Below, in pieces: positions 23,391-32,574 of a DNA stretch of 57,382 bases. The translations under genes were made by a program, and so were the position numbers. Below the pieces are notes generated by a model. It saw only the letters and a program-made list of their open reading frames with translations, had not been told where the DNA came from and did no database searches. Position 1 is the first letter of the stretch. Every line of letters starts with the position of its first letter. This stretch comes from Acidobacteriota bacterium (lineage in GTDB: Bacteria; Acidobacteriota; Terriglobia; Terriglobales; Acidobacteriaceae): assembly GCA_021781495.1 (NCBI GenBank), contig JAJXWS010000009.1:1-57382 (forward strand). Reading direction: 5' to 3'.

Positions 23391-24218
23391 CTACCAGTCG
23401 CCGCCAGCCCCGCCGCCGCCAAAATCGCCGCCGCCAAAGCCGCCAAAGCCACCGCCGCCGGAGTCGCCTCCACCCCCAAAGCCCCCTCCGCCGCCAAACC
23501 CGCCGCCGCCGATAAACGGCCCTCCGCCAAACCATGGGCCGCCAAACCCGCCTCCCAGAATCCCAAGCATCAGCAGGAACCGCAGCAGAAAGAATCCGCC
23601 AAAGAAGATCAGCAGCACAATCAGCAAAAGAGCCTTGCCCGGCAACGCGCCCCCGTGTGCATGCTGCTGCGCCAGAATCGGAGCGTCCTCCAGATTCACC
23701 TTGGCATCGGCTGCAATCACCTGCGCCAGTTGGCCCACCGCCAGGCTCACGGCGCTGTCATAGTCCTGCGCGCGCAGATACGGCACCATGGCGCGGCCCA
23801 TGTCGCCCACCTTGCCGTCCGGCAAAATCCCTTCCAGCCCGAACCCCACGTCGATGCGGTACTTGTGGTCATCCACCGCCAGCAGCACAAGCACGCCGCG
23901 ATCCGACCCCTTGCGGCCTATCTTCCACTTGTCTTCCAGCTCGTTGGCATAATCGGCGGCGTCCTCGCCGCCCAGGTTCCGCACCGTCACCACCGCAATC
24001 TGGGCATTCGCCTGCGTATGGTCCAGTTGTGCGCACACGCGGTCAATCTGCGCAACGGTCTGCGCAGACAGCACGTGGGCGTAGTCATTCACATAGTCCG
24101 TGGGCTTGGGCAGTTCCGATACGCTCTGGGCTTCCACAGCCGTCGTCGCGTATCCGCACACAGCCGCCAGCAGCAGCAACCAAAGCGCAGGCAAAGGTAA
24201 GCGGTGAATAGATTTCAT
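23391..24218 (-). CDS. TPM-domain protein (YgcG-like) with Gly-rich tail
   Basis: 275 residues. A signal peptide (LPALWLLLLAAVCGYATTAVEA) precedes a TPM/DUF477 domain (residues about 38-165): YVNDYAHVLSAQTVAQIDRVC, QIAVVTVRNLGGEDAADYANEL, WKIGRKGSDRGVLVLLAVDDHKYRIDVGFGLEG and GKVGDMGRAMVPYLRAQDYDSAV. A membrane helix (LLLIVLLIFFGGFFLLRFLLML, about residues 195-216) is followed by about 55 residues of almost pure Gly/Phe, ending GGGGAGGDW. The fold resembles photosystem II repair protein TLP18.3 phosphatases. It is first gene of the pair with LemA. The Gly-rich tail explains the skewed base composition at 23395-23540. Confidence 0.92.
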   Translation of the reverse strand: MKSIHRLPLPALWLLLLAAVCGYATTAVEAQSVSELPKPTDYVNDYAHVLSAQTVAQIDRVCAQLDHTQANAQIAVVTVRNLGGEDAADYANELEDKWKIGRKGSDRGVLVLLAVDDHKYRIDVGFGLEGILPDGKVGDMGRAMVPYLRAQDYDSAVSLAVGQLAQVIAADAKVNLEDAPILAQQHAHGGALPGKALLLIVLLIFFGGFFLLRFLLMLGILGGGFGGPWFGGGPFIGGGGFGGGGGFGGGGDSGGGGFGGFGGGDFGGGGAGGDW

Positions 24219-24431
24219 CGCATTCCATTGTACGAGTCAGCCTCCTCAAAGGTTCCCTGGCCGCCCCGCGCCGTTCTCCGTCAACAGAAGATTTCTGCAA
24301 TTCGTTGATTTCAATATACTTATATTTGCGAACAATTATTGCCAACCGGCCTACTATAAGAATCGACAGCAGAAACGCGCCCTCCGGCGCCCACCCAATC
24401 GCACCGCATCAACCCATAAACTGGTAAGGAT

Positions 24432-26495
24432 ATGACTGACATCACGCCCCCCATCGCACGCAAGCAACACACCCAGACCACCCTGCACGGCGTCACGCTC
24501 ACGGACGACTACGCCTGGCTCCGCGACAAAGAGGACCCGGCCGTAAAGCAGTATCTCGAAGCCGAAAACGCCTACGCCGATTCCTTCATGGCGCCCCTCC
24601 AGGGCCTGCGCGACGACCTCTATAACGAGATGCTCAGCCACATCAAGCAGACCGACGTCTCCGTCCCCTTCCGCGACGGCGACTGGTGGTACTACACCCG
24701 CACCGAGGAGGGTCTGCAGTACGGCATCTACTGCCGCAAGTTCCGCTCCGTCCAGTCCGACGAGCGCGTCATCCTCGACGGCAACCAGCTCGCCAAAGGC
24801 CACGCCTTCTTCGCCATCGGCGAAACCTCCATCACCGACGACGGCCGCTGGCTGGCCTACACTACTGACACCACCGGCTTCCGCCAGTACACCCTCCACA
24901 TCAAGGATCTCGAAACCGGCGAAACCCTCCCCGGCACCGTCGAGCGCGTCGGCTCCGTCGTCTGGGCCGCCGACAATCGCACCCTCTTCTACACCGTCGA
25001 AGATGAGGAGCAGAAGCGCCAGTATCAGTTCTGGCGTCACCAGCTCGGCACCGACCACTCCGCCGATGTCCTCGTCTTTCAGGACGACGATGAGCGCTTC
25101 AATCTGGGCGCAGGCCGCACCCGCGATCTCCAGTACATCGTCCTCGAATCCGGCAGCCACACCACCAGCGAGAGCTGGTTCCTGCCCGCCGACCAGCCCG
25201 AGGCGAAGCTAAGCCTCATCAGCCCTCGCCGCGACGAGCACGAATACTCCATCGACCACCGCAACGGCCACTGGTTCATCCGCACCAACGACCGCGGCCG
25301 CAACTTCCGTCTCGTCACCGCGCCCGACGCCACACCCGGCGAAGAGCATTGGACCGAGCTCATCCCCCACCGCAGCGACATCATGCTCGAGGACTTCGAT
25401 CTCTTCGCGTCCTTCTTCGTCGCCTGCGAACGCGAAGACGGCCTGCCCCGTCTGCGCATGTGGCAATTCCCCGGCGAAGGTCCGGCCATCACTTCCGCGG
25501 GCGAAATCACATTTCCTGAGCCGGTCTACAGCGCGCACACCCACGTCAATCGCATCTTTCAGACGACCACGTACCGCTACGCGTATCAGTCGCTCGTCAC
25601 GCCCAGTTCTGTCTACGAGTACGACACAACCACCGGCGCCACCGCTCTGCTCAAGCAGCTCGAAGTGCCCGGCGGCTTCGATCGCACCCTGTACGCCAGC
25701 GAGCGCGTCTTCGCCATCGCTCCGGACGGCGTCAAGGTTCCCGTCTCTCTCGTCTATCGCAAAGACAAGCGCGAGCCCGGCCGCAATCCGCTCTACGTCT
25801 ACGCCTACGGCTCTTACGGCTACTCGCTCCCCCTCGGCTTCAATGCCAACCGCCTCGTCCTGCTCGACCGCGGCGTCGTCATGGCCTACGCGCACATCCG
25901 TGGCGGAGGCGACCTCGGCAAACCCTGGCACGATGCCGGCAAGATGCTCACCAAGCGCAATACCTTTACTGACTTCATCGCCGCCGTCCAGCATCTCACC
26001 GCCAACGGCTACGGCGATCCCGCGCGCGTCTCCATCGAGGGCGGCTCCGCCGGCGGACTACTCATGGGCGCCGTCACCAACATGCGCCCCGATCTCTTCC
26101 GCGCCGTCGTCTCCCACGTCCCTTTCGTCGACGTCATGAACACCATGCTCGACGCATCCCTTCCGCTCACCGTTCCCGAGTACGAGGAGTGGGGTGATCC
26201 CAACGATGAGCAATTTTTCCACTACATGCTCAGCTACTCGCCCTACGACAATCTCCGGCCCGCAAGTTATCCGGCCATGCTCATCAAAACATCGCTCTAT
26301 GACAGTCAGGTCATGTACTGGGAACCGGCAAAGTATGTCGCCAGGCTCCGCACCCTCAAGCAGGACAATCACCCTCTGCTTCTCGTCACCAACATGCAGG
26401 CCGGCCACGGCGGCGCCAGCGGCCGCTATGACTACCTCAAGGAAATTGCCTTTGACTGCGCTTTTCTGCTGCAAGAGTTAGGGCTCACGACTTAG
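24432..26495 (+). CDS. ptrB: Oligopeptidase B (prolyl oligopeptidase family S9A)
   Basis: 687 residues, the usual PtrB size. No signal peptide, so cytoplasmic. N-terminal part (residues about 1-75) and a seven-bladed propeller (about 75-410) precede the alpha/beta-hydrolase domain. Catalytic triad: Ser539 in EGGSAGGLL, Asp624 in KTSLYDSQVMYWEP, His659 in MQAGHGGASGR. IRGGGDLGKPWHDAGK is the conserved loop before the nucleophile. Oligopeptidase B cleaves after Arg or Lys in peptides up to about 30 residues. The gene converges with the LarA-like gene, 30 bases apart, and no clear terminator is seen between. Confidence 0.95.
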   Translation: MTDITPPIARKQHTQTTLHGVTLTDDYAWLRDKEDPAVKQYLEAENAYADSFMAPLQGLRDDLYNEMLSHIKQTDVSVPFRDGDWWYYTRTEEGLQYGIYCRKFRSVQSDERVILDGNQLAKGHAFFAIGETSITDDGRWLAYTTDTTGFRQYTLHIKDLETGETLPGTVERVGSVVWAADNRTLFYTVEDEEQKRQYQFWRHQLGTDHSADVLVFQDDDERFNLGAGRTRDLQYIVLESGSHTTSESWFLPADQPEAKLSLISPRRDEHEYSIDHRNGHWFIRTNDRGRNFRLVTAPDATPGEEHWTELIPHRSDIMLEDFDLFASFFVACEREDGLPRLRMWQFPGEGPAITSAGEITFPEPVYSAHTHVNRIFQTTTYRYAYQSLVTPSSVYEYDTTTGATALLKQLEVPGGFDRTLYASERVFAIAPDGVKVPVSLVYRKDKREPGRNPLYVYAYGSYGYSLPLGFNANRLVLLDRGVVMAYAHIRGGGDLGKPWHDAGKMLTKRNTFTDFIAAVQHLTANGYGDPARVSIEGGSAGGLLMGAVTNMRPDLFRAVVSHVPFVDVMNTMLDASLPLTVPEYEEWGDPNDEQFFHYMLSYSPYDNLRPASYPAMLIKTSLYDSQVMYWEPAKYVARLRTLKQDNHPLLLVTNMQAGHGGASGRYDYLKEIAFDCAFLLQELGLTT

Positions 26496-26525
26496 CATGA
26501 GCCCTCGCGCATAACTGCAGGTACT

Positions 26526-27803
26526 TTACTTGGCTTCCAGCCGCGATGCATGCGCCCACAGCCCCAGCCCAGGGTTGCCGATAAAGAAAATGTCTTCTCC
26601 GTCAACCCGGTTGTACCCTTGCTTCAGCTTCTCCGGATCGTAGCGCTTCGTCATGGCAGCCAGATCGCCATACCCAAACCCCACGCCCTCCACCTCTTCC
26701 TTGCTCAGGTGGCCCGGGCACCAGGTAATCGTAAAGCGCCCTTCCGACGACCCATGAATCAGGTGCGCCGCCGCGCTCAGCTCAGACGCCAGGTCCGGAT
26801 TCGCATTCACCGCCGCCAGCGTCGCCGGCGTCCCGCGATATCCATACTTGCGAATCAGCCCGTCAATCGTCTTGTCTTCGCCAAACTCCTTCACGCCCGG
26901 AGCAAGAATAATCAGCTCCGCGCCATCCGCCAGCGCCATGCGCGTGCGGTAAACAGCCTTGTTGCCAAGCCACGTGGAGTGAAACTCATGCGGTTCCAGA
27001 TACACAACAGCCTTCCGGATCGGCTCGTCGAGCACCTCGAAGTTCACCTTCAGGCTCAGCTCCGCAGCGCGGTGGAAGCACTCCACGTCGTCGCCGATAA
27101 AGAGCCCGCGCACCGCCAGCCCGCCCTCTGCCCTGCGCCCCACCACCGTCAGCACATACACAATCGGCAAATGGCGCAGAAAATGATCCGAGGCATAATT
27201 CAGCACATTGCGCACCGGATTCACCGCGCGCCCCATGATCCGCTCCATCCCGTACACAGCGCCAAGATAGTGGCTGCGATTGATGCCCTCCCGGCCGCCC
27301 GTGCCCACCAGGATGTTCTTGTTGTAGTTGGCCATGCCGATCACTTCATGCGGCACCACCTGCCCAATCGAAAGAATCAGATCGAATCCGCCCTGCGACA
27401 GCAATCGGTTCACCTGCGCGGGCCAAGCAAAGTTCAGCTTCCCCTCGCTCTGCGCGTGAATAAACTCCGCCGGCACCTCGCCCAACGTCTCAATGTCGGT
27501 CCGCCAGTTATGAACCCGGAACAGCTCCTGCGGAATATTGCCGAACATCTGCGAGAGCTGCGCCGGCTGCATCGCAACATGCGTTCCAAGCGCCGGCAGC
27601 ACCGCCTTCAGCCGGTCGCCATAGTATTGCCACGCGGCATGCGTCAGTTCGCCGGCGCGTGAGTGCGCGCGCGTCTGGTCCGGCGGCACGGCAAGAATCT
27701 TGTTGCGCGGACCCAGCTTCGCCAGGCCCTCTGCAAGCAGGTCATTCAGTTGCTGCAATGAAAAATCCGAGTCTGCACTTCCCACCGAACAATAAACGCT
27801 CAT
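26526..27803 (-). CDS. LarA-like nickel-pincer racemase/epimerase family protein
   Basis: 425 residues from ATG 27803; the extra upstream codons are Cys/Arg-rich and unlike the family. The two-domain LarA layout is seen: N-terminal part with KILAVPPDQTRAHSRAGELTHAAW (DxTR motif), LILSIGQVVPHEVIGMANYNKNILVGTGG (histidine and NPN-binding region), and a C-terminal half with PGVKEFGEDKTIDGLIRKYGYRG and VNANPDLASELSAAAHL. LarA uses a nickel pincer nucleotide made by LarB, LarC and LarE. None of these is encoded nearby, so cofactor supply must come from elsewhere. The family racemises or epimerises many 2-hydroxyacids; the substrate cannot be read from sequence. Confidence 0.82.
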   Translation of the reverse strand: MSVYCSVGSADSDFSLQQLNDLLAEGLAKLGPRNKILAVPPDQTRAHSRAGELTHAAWQYYGDRLKAVLPALGTHVAMQPAQLSQMFGNIPQELFRVHNWRTDIETLGEVPAEFIHAQSEGKLNFAWPAQVNRLLSQGGFDLILSIGQVVPHEVIGMANYNKNILVGTGGREGINRSHYLGAVYGMERIMGRAVNPVRNVLNYASDHFLRHLPIVYVLTVVGRRAEGGLAVRGLFIGDDVECFHRAAELSLKVNFEVLDEPIRKAVVYLEPHEFHSTWLGNKAVYRTRMALADGAELIILAPGVKEFGEDKTIDGLIRKYGYRGTPATLAAVNANPDLASELSAAAHLIHGSSEGRFTITWCPGHLSKEEVEGVGFGYGDLAAMTKRYDPEKLKQGYNRVDGEDIFFIGNPGLGLWAHASRLEAK

Positions 27804-27854
27804 GCCTATTACTCTACTCCCATCGCACCTCGCACACGCACCCGCGCAAAAGTC

Positions 27855-27892
27855 GCGCAAAAGGAAGGCGGCCAACCCGAAGGTTGACCGCC
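27855..27892 (-). terminator. Rho-independent terminator of the giant lipoprotein gene
   Basis: GGCGGTCAACC and GGTTGGCCGCC form an 11-base stem (27867-27877 with 27882-27892) around a CGAA/TTCG tetraloop. TTCCTTTT follows on the minus strand. It begins 24 bases after the stop codon at 27917. Confidence 0.88.
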
Positions 27893-27916
27893 CGGTTGCT
27901 GCAGCTTATGCAGGCT

Positions 27917-30900
27917 CTACGGAATGTACTGCACCTGCGTCACCGCGGAGTTGCCGTTCGCGTCCTGCGCCGCAATCGACCAGTTATAAGTGGCTCCACT
28001 GGTCAACGAGGTCACAGTCGGCGTATTGGTTGTATCTCCCGTTGGATCAGTCCCCCACGTGATCGACGTAATGGAACTGGTGAATCCGCTCACCTTTGAG
28101 TTATTGCCCGGGATCTGCCAGATCGTATTTCCATTCTGATCCCACAGATAGAATTGATAGATGTAGCTGCTGGCATTCGTCGGATCCGTCCACGTAAACG
28201 TTGGCGTCGTGCTGGTGCCCGCGCCCGTGGGTGCCAGGTTCGTTGGGAACGCGCTCAAGACAGCCGTTACGCTTGCCGATAACGTCTCAGATGTTTGATC
28301 GCTGTAAGTCACCTTGAAGCTGTACGTATCGCCTACGTTCGGCTGCACTCCGTTGATGCCTACGTAGTAGTCGTACTGTGGCGTACCGCAGGTCGTGCAC
28401 ATCGATACATCCACCGGAATCAATATATTCGGTCCGGAGAGCACCTGCACGGCCACCGGCAGCTTGTTCCCTTCCCGCACCACCAGCCCAAGGTTGTAAG
28501 TCGTCACCGTGCCAGACGTGTTCGTGCTCTGGATACTTTGCGTAGTCACCATCGGCGTGCTGTTCGCGTTCTGCAGCGTCAGGTTCATAGTTGCGTTGCC
28601 AGAGACCGTGGTGGTCTGGTTGTTTGCGTTATCGTGCGTATTTGTGATGTCTCCGGGATCGATGATGCCATCGTTGTTCTGATCGATAATCCCGAAGAAG
28701 TAGTAGCTTGTACCCGACGGCACCTGCACCGTATAGGCCTGCGGGCTTACCGGATTTGCAATCACGTCCGCATAGACCGCATTCGTATTGAGGTCATAGA
28801 AGCCCACATACAGCGGACCCGTAGCCGTTCCCGTAAATGTCACCGTGCCGGAAACTGTATTGCCCGTTGTCGGCGCGCCCACCGTGTACGGCCCGATGAT
28901 CGACGACCAGCTGCTCGTGGAGCTGCCCGCCATCCCTTCCGCACGCAGATAGTAGACCGCTCCGTTCGTCAGGCCGGACACGATCCAGATATCCGCTCCG
29001 CCCTGTCCGCCCGTAGCCGCAAACGTCTTGCTTCCGGTCACGGAGCTGAACGTGGAACTCGTGCTCCACTGCAGCGTGTACGACGTTGCCAGCTCCAGTC
29101 CATTGCTGTTGGTAATGGGCTTGTAGTTCACTATCAGCCCACCATTGATGGGGTTCGCATTCTTCAGCTTCGGCCCTGAAGAGAGTGTCACGGCCGTAGG
29201 ATCGCCCATGGCCACGTTGGCGTTGGTCACATTCGCCGTACCCACCGTCACGCTCGCGTTGCCCGAGGGATCCGACGCGTTCGTTGCTCCGTAGCCCAGG
29301 ATGTCCATGCCCGCTGCCAGAGTGTATGTACCCGGCGACACGCCATGGATCGTGAACGATCCGGGAGCAGTAATGCTTGTGCCCGGTCCGTTGTTGCCGC
29401 CGCAGTTGTTATTGACCAGGGACAGATACACCTGCCCCGTATGGCTTCCGCTATAGCTCACCGTTCCGGAAACGGTATATCCAAGTGCCACCTGGAAGTT
29501 CTCTCCGGTCACGGCTCCATTGTTCACGGTTACGCTCGCACTCGCCGGATAGAACACGGAACTCGGCCCCGTAATGGATGGAGTAATCGTGTAGGTACCG
29601 TTCGGAATGCTCGCAAAGGAGTAATTTCCGCTTCCGTCCGTGGTCGTTGTTTGCACAGGGCTTGTGTTGATGCTCACCGTGATTGGAGGCATCGTAAGGC
29701 CGCTGCCGCAGTAGTTCGTCAGCATGATCTGTCCGCTCACCTGCGACCCGGCGCTGTTCACCGTGATGGTATAGGTATTCGGTCCCGCCTGCGCGCCTGT
29801 GCTGTCCTTCACAATCACATTCGCCAGGTAGACGTCCGTCACCGTCGTCGGTGTCCCGGTAATGCTCAGCGTGTTATTGCCCGCTCCGCTCACCGCCGCG
29901 CTCAGGCCATTGGAGATGAGCTGCGGTGTTGTGGTCATGGCGCTCGCATTCACCGTCCACGTGTAAGGACCAACACCGCCCGTCACGCTCAGAGAACCCG
30001 TGTACGACTGATTCACCGTAGCCGCGGGCAGCGTGCTCGGATTCCCAATCGGAAGTGCAATCGGCGCAACCACCGTGATGGAGAACGAGGCCGTCTGCTT
30101 GTTGTTAGCCGAGTCTGTCACCTGCACCGTAAAGCTCGCCGTACCGGTCGCCAAAGGTGTTCCGCTCACAACACCCGTCGACGATACCGCCAGATTCACC
30201 GCTGCCAGGCTGCTTGCGCCGGCCGTTACCGACCACGAATACCCCGTGCCCGAGCCGCCCGCCGCGACCAGTGCCTGCGAGTACGCTGTATTCGTGTAAG
30301 CCGTGGGCAGCGTTGACGTCGTAATCGTCAGCGCCGCATAGACCGTCACGGAAAGATTCGCCGTCGCCGTGTGGCTCTGCGAATCCTTCACCGTCACGGT
30401 AAACGTCGCCGTTCCCGCTGTCGGCGAGGAGCCGGAAACCACGCCAGCCGACGAAAGGCTCAAGCCAATCGCCGCAAGGCTCGTCGCGCCGGTCGTATCC
30501 GTGGACCACGTGTAGCCGGTCCCCGAACCGCCCGTCGCCGTCAGTGTCTGCGAATAAGACGCTCCCACCGTACCCGATGACAGCGTCGTCGTGGTAACAC
30601 TCAGCGTTGCCTCCACCAGGATGGACAACGTAACAGAGGTTGTATTCCCCACCGAGTCCGTCACGGTAATCACCACGCTGAACGTACCCGCCTGCGTCGG
30701 TGTTCCCGAGATTGCGCCTGCCGACGAAAGGCTCAGCCCCGCCGGCAGCGAGGAACTACCCGCCGCGGCCCAGCTCCAGGTATATCCCGTACCCGAGCCG
30801 CCCGTCGCCGCCAGGGTCGCTCCCACATACGCAGTACCCTGGTATCCCGACGGCAGCGAGGTAGTGGTAATGCTCACCCCCGGCGCAACCGTCAGCGTAA

Positions 30901-32329
30901 ACGCCGTCGTCGCCGTATTCATCACCGAGTCCGTTACCGTCAGGCTGAACGTCGATGTGGCAGCGGTCGTGGGTTTGCCGGAAAGCACGCCCGCGGAAGA
31001 AAGGGTCAACCCGGCAGGCAGGCTCGATCCGCTTGCCACCGTCCATGCATAGCCCGTGCCCGATCCGCCTGTCGCCGCCAGCTGCTGCGAGTAGCTCAAG
31101 TTCACATAGCCTATCGGCAGCGTCGTAGCCGTCGTAATGCTCACCGCCGCGTTCACCGTGATGGTGAAGCTTCCCGTCCCGGTGTTCGTAGCAGAATCGG
31201 TAGCCGTAACAGAGAAGTTCGTCGTGCCCGCCGTTGTGGGCTTGCCGCTGATCACGCCGGTCGAAGACAGGCTCAATCCCGCCGGCAGGCTTGAACCGGA
31301 CGACAGCGCCCACGTGTATCCCGTGCCTGAGCCACCCGTCGCCGTCAGCGTGGTCTGCGTGTACGTCGAATTCACATAGCCCGTCGGCAGCGTGGCCGCA
31401 GTCACCATAACCGGCGGATACACCACCTTGACGGTGTAGCTCTGGGTCATCGAGTCGCCATAGGCATCCGCCGCCTTCACCGTTATCGGGAAGCTGCCCG
31501 CCACCGTAGGCGTTCCAGAGATGACGCCCGCCGAGGAAAGGCTCAGGCCTGTCGGCAGCGGCCCGCTTGCCAGCGAATACGTCAGTGCGCCCGCGCCGCC
31601 AGTTGCCGCTACGCTCGCGCTGTACGCCACGTTATAGGTCGCATTGGTCAACGCGGTCGTCGTAAATGCAATCGCCGGAGCCGGATTGATCGTCAGGCTC
31701 AGCGTCTTGGTCGCCGTCAATGCCGTCGCCGTACCGGAGTCCGTCAGCTTGAAGGTCAGGTTCAGGGTGTTAGCGTCGGTCGCCATCGGCGTTCCGCTCA
31801 GCACACCCGCCGAGGTAAGGGTCATGCTCGCCGGCAGTGTGCCGCCGGTCAAACTCCACGTATACGGACTGATTCCGCCCGAACCCGCCAGCGTCACGGA
31901 GTACGCGCTGCCAACCGCGGCCGCCGTCAGCGAACTCGTCGTAATCGACGGTGCCGCCGGAACCGTCAGCGTCGTCGATGCCGTCTTGGTCGAGTCCGCA
32001 ACCGACGTCGCCGTCACCGTAATCGTCTGCGAAGCGCTCGTCGCCGCCGGCGCCGTGTACGTCGCAGAGCTGCTCGTCTGGCCCGATAACGAGCCGCCGC
32101 CCGTCACCGACCAGGAAACTCCCGATGCGTTCTTGTCGTTCGCAACTGAAGCTGTCAGCTTCACTGAATCGGTCCCATCCACCGTCGTCGATGAGGAGGT
32201 CACCGTTACGCCAATCGGTGCCGCGCTTCCGCCGCACCCCGCAACTCCCGCAATCAGGCCACCGGAAATCAGCCCGCTAAAAAGCCATACGATGAAACGC
32301 ACCTGCCACGACGCCACTGCTCTACGCAT
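27917..32329 (-). CDS. Giant surface lipoprotein with eight putative-Ig (He_PIG) repeats
   Basis: 1470 residues. A signal with lipobox (LISGGLIAGVAGCGGS) predicts lipidation of Cys32. An N-terminal Ig-like domain (about 38-125) is followed by about seven and a half 90-residue He_PIG repeats (130-830), each with the pattern TATGGSGTGYTW, SLPAGLSLSSAGVISGTP and FTVTVTDS. Then come two carboxypeptidase-regulatory-like domains (840-1010), a fibronectin-III-like domain (about 1040-1140), a section with a Ca-binding-like loop DQNNDGIIDPGD, and a C-terminal Ig-like end. There are no catalytic motifs. Such proteins are probable adhesins or matrix scaffolds. Repeats 3-5 are very alike, implying recent duplication or gene conversion. 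Ser/Thr/Gly-rich composition. Confidence 0.9.
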   Translation of the reverse strand: MRRAVASWQVRFIVWLFSGLISGGLIAGVAGCGGSAAPIGVTVTSSSTTVDGTDSVKLTASVANDKNASGVSWSVTGGGSLSGQTSSSATYTAPAATSASQTITVTATSVADSTKTASTTLTVPAAPSITTSSLTAAAVGSAYSVTLAGSGGISPYTWSLTGGTLPASMTLTSAGVLSGTPMATDANTLNLTFKLTDSGTATALTATKTLSLTINPAPAIAFTTTALTNATYNVAYSASVAATGGAGALTYSLASGPLPTGLSLSSAGVISGTPTVAGSFPITVKAADAYGDSMTQSYTVKVVYPPVMVTAATLPTGYVNSTYTQTTLTATGGSGTGYTWALSSGSSLPAGLSLSSTGVISGKPTTAGTTNFSVTATDSATNTGTGSFTITVNAAVSITTATTLPIGYVNLSYSQQLAATGGSGTGYAWTVASGSSLPAGLTLSSAGVLSGKPTTAATSTFSLTVTDSVMNTATTAFTLTVAPGVSITTTSLPSGYQGTAYVGATLAATGGSGTGYTWSWAAAGSSSLPAGLSLSSAGAISGTPTQAGTFSVVITVTDSVGNTTSVTLSILVEATLSVTTTTLSSGTVGASYSQTLTATGGSGTGYTWSTDTTGATSLAAIGLSLSSAGVVSGSSPTAGTATFTVTVKDSQSHTATANLSVTVYAALTITTSTLPTAYTNTAYSQALVAAGGSGTGYSWSVTAGASSLAAVNLAVSSTGVVSGTPLATGTASFTVQVTDSANNKQTASFSITVVAPIALPIGNPSTLPAATVNQSYTGSLSVTGGVGPYTWTVNASAMTTTPQLISNGLSAAVSGAGNNTLSITGTPTTVTDVYLANVIVKDSTGAQAGPNTYTITVNSAGSQVSGQIMLTNYCGSGLTMPPITVSINTSPVQTTTTDGSGNYSFASIPNGTYTITPSITGPSSVFYPASASVTVNNGAVTGENFQVALGYTVSGTVSYSGSHTGQVYLSLVNNNCGGNNGPGTSITAPGSFTIHGVSPGTYTLAAGMDILGYGATNASDPSGNASVTVGTANVTNANVAMGDPTAVTLSSGPKLKNANPINGGLIVNYKPITNSNGLELATSYTLQWSTSSTFSSVTGSKTFAATGGQGGADIWIVSGLTNGAVYYLRAEGMAGSSTSSWSSIIGPYTVGAPTTGNTVSGTVTFTGTATGPLYVGFYDLNTNAVYADVIANPVSPQAYTVQVPSGTSYYFFGIIDQNNDGIIDPGDITNTHDNANNQTTTVSGNATMNLTLQNANSTPMVTTQSIQSTNTSGTVTTYNLGLVVREGNKLPVAVQVLSGPNILIPVDVSMCTTCGTPQYDYYVGINGVQPNVGDTYSFKVTYSDQTSETLSASVTAVLSAFPTNLAPTGAGTSTTPTFTWTDPTNASSYIYQFYLWDQNGNTIWQIPGNNSKVSGFTSSITSITWGTDPTGDTTNTPTVTSLTSGATYNWSIAAQDANGNSAVTQVQYIP

Positions 32330-32574
32330 CAGTCATGCCTCCGGAATCAAGGCGGCCTTGGCTGGCTCCGTGAGCTACACCTTCGGCACACCTTTTCTCT
32401 GCTTGTAAACGCGGGATTCAATGACAAAATCCGCCATGTATTCCCTCCAAAATGCCCATAAAGTTGTAGGCAACCCCATGAAACCCAGTCCATTTTGTTA
32501 ACACTCGCGCCATGTGCCGGTGTAAAGATGGTTCTTGCATCTCACACCGCAAGACAGTCCTTCTCAGCTCAACT

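Noticed and set aside
26526..27875. A longer start for the LarA-like gene (ATG 27875)
   Set aside because: The added 24 residues are Cys/Arg-rich and unlike the family; ATG 27803 begins with a plausible N-terminus.
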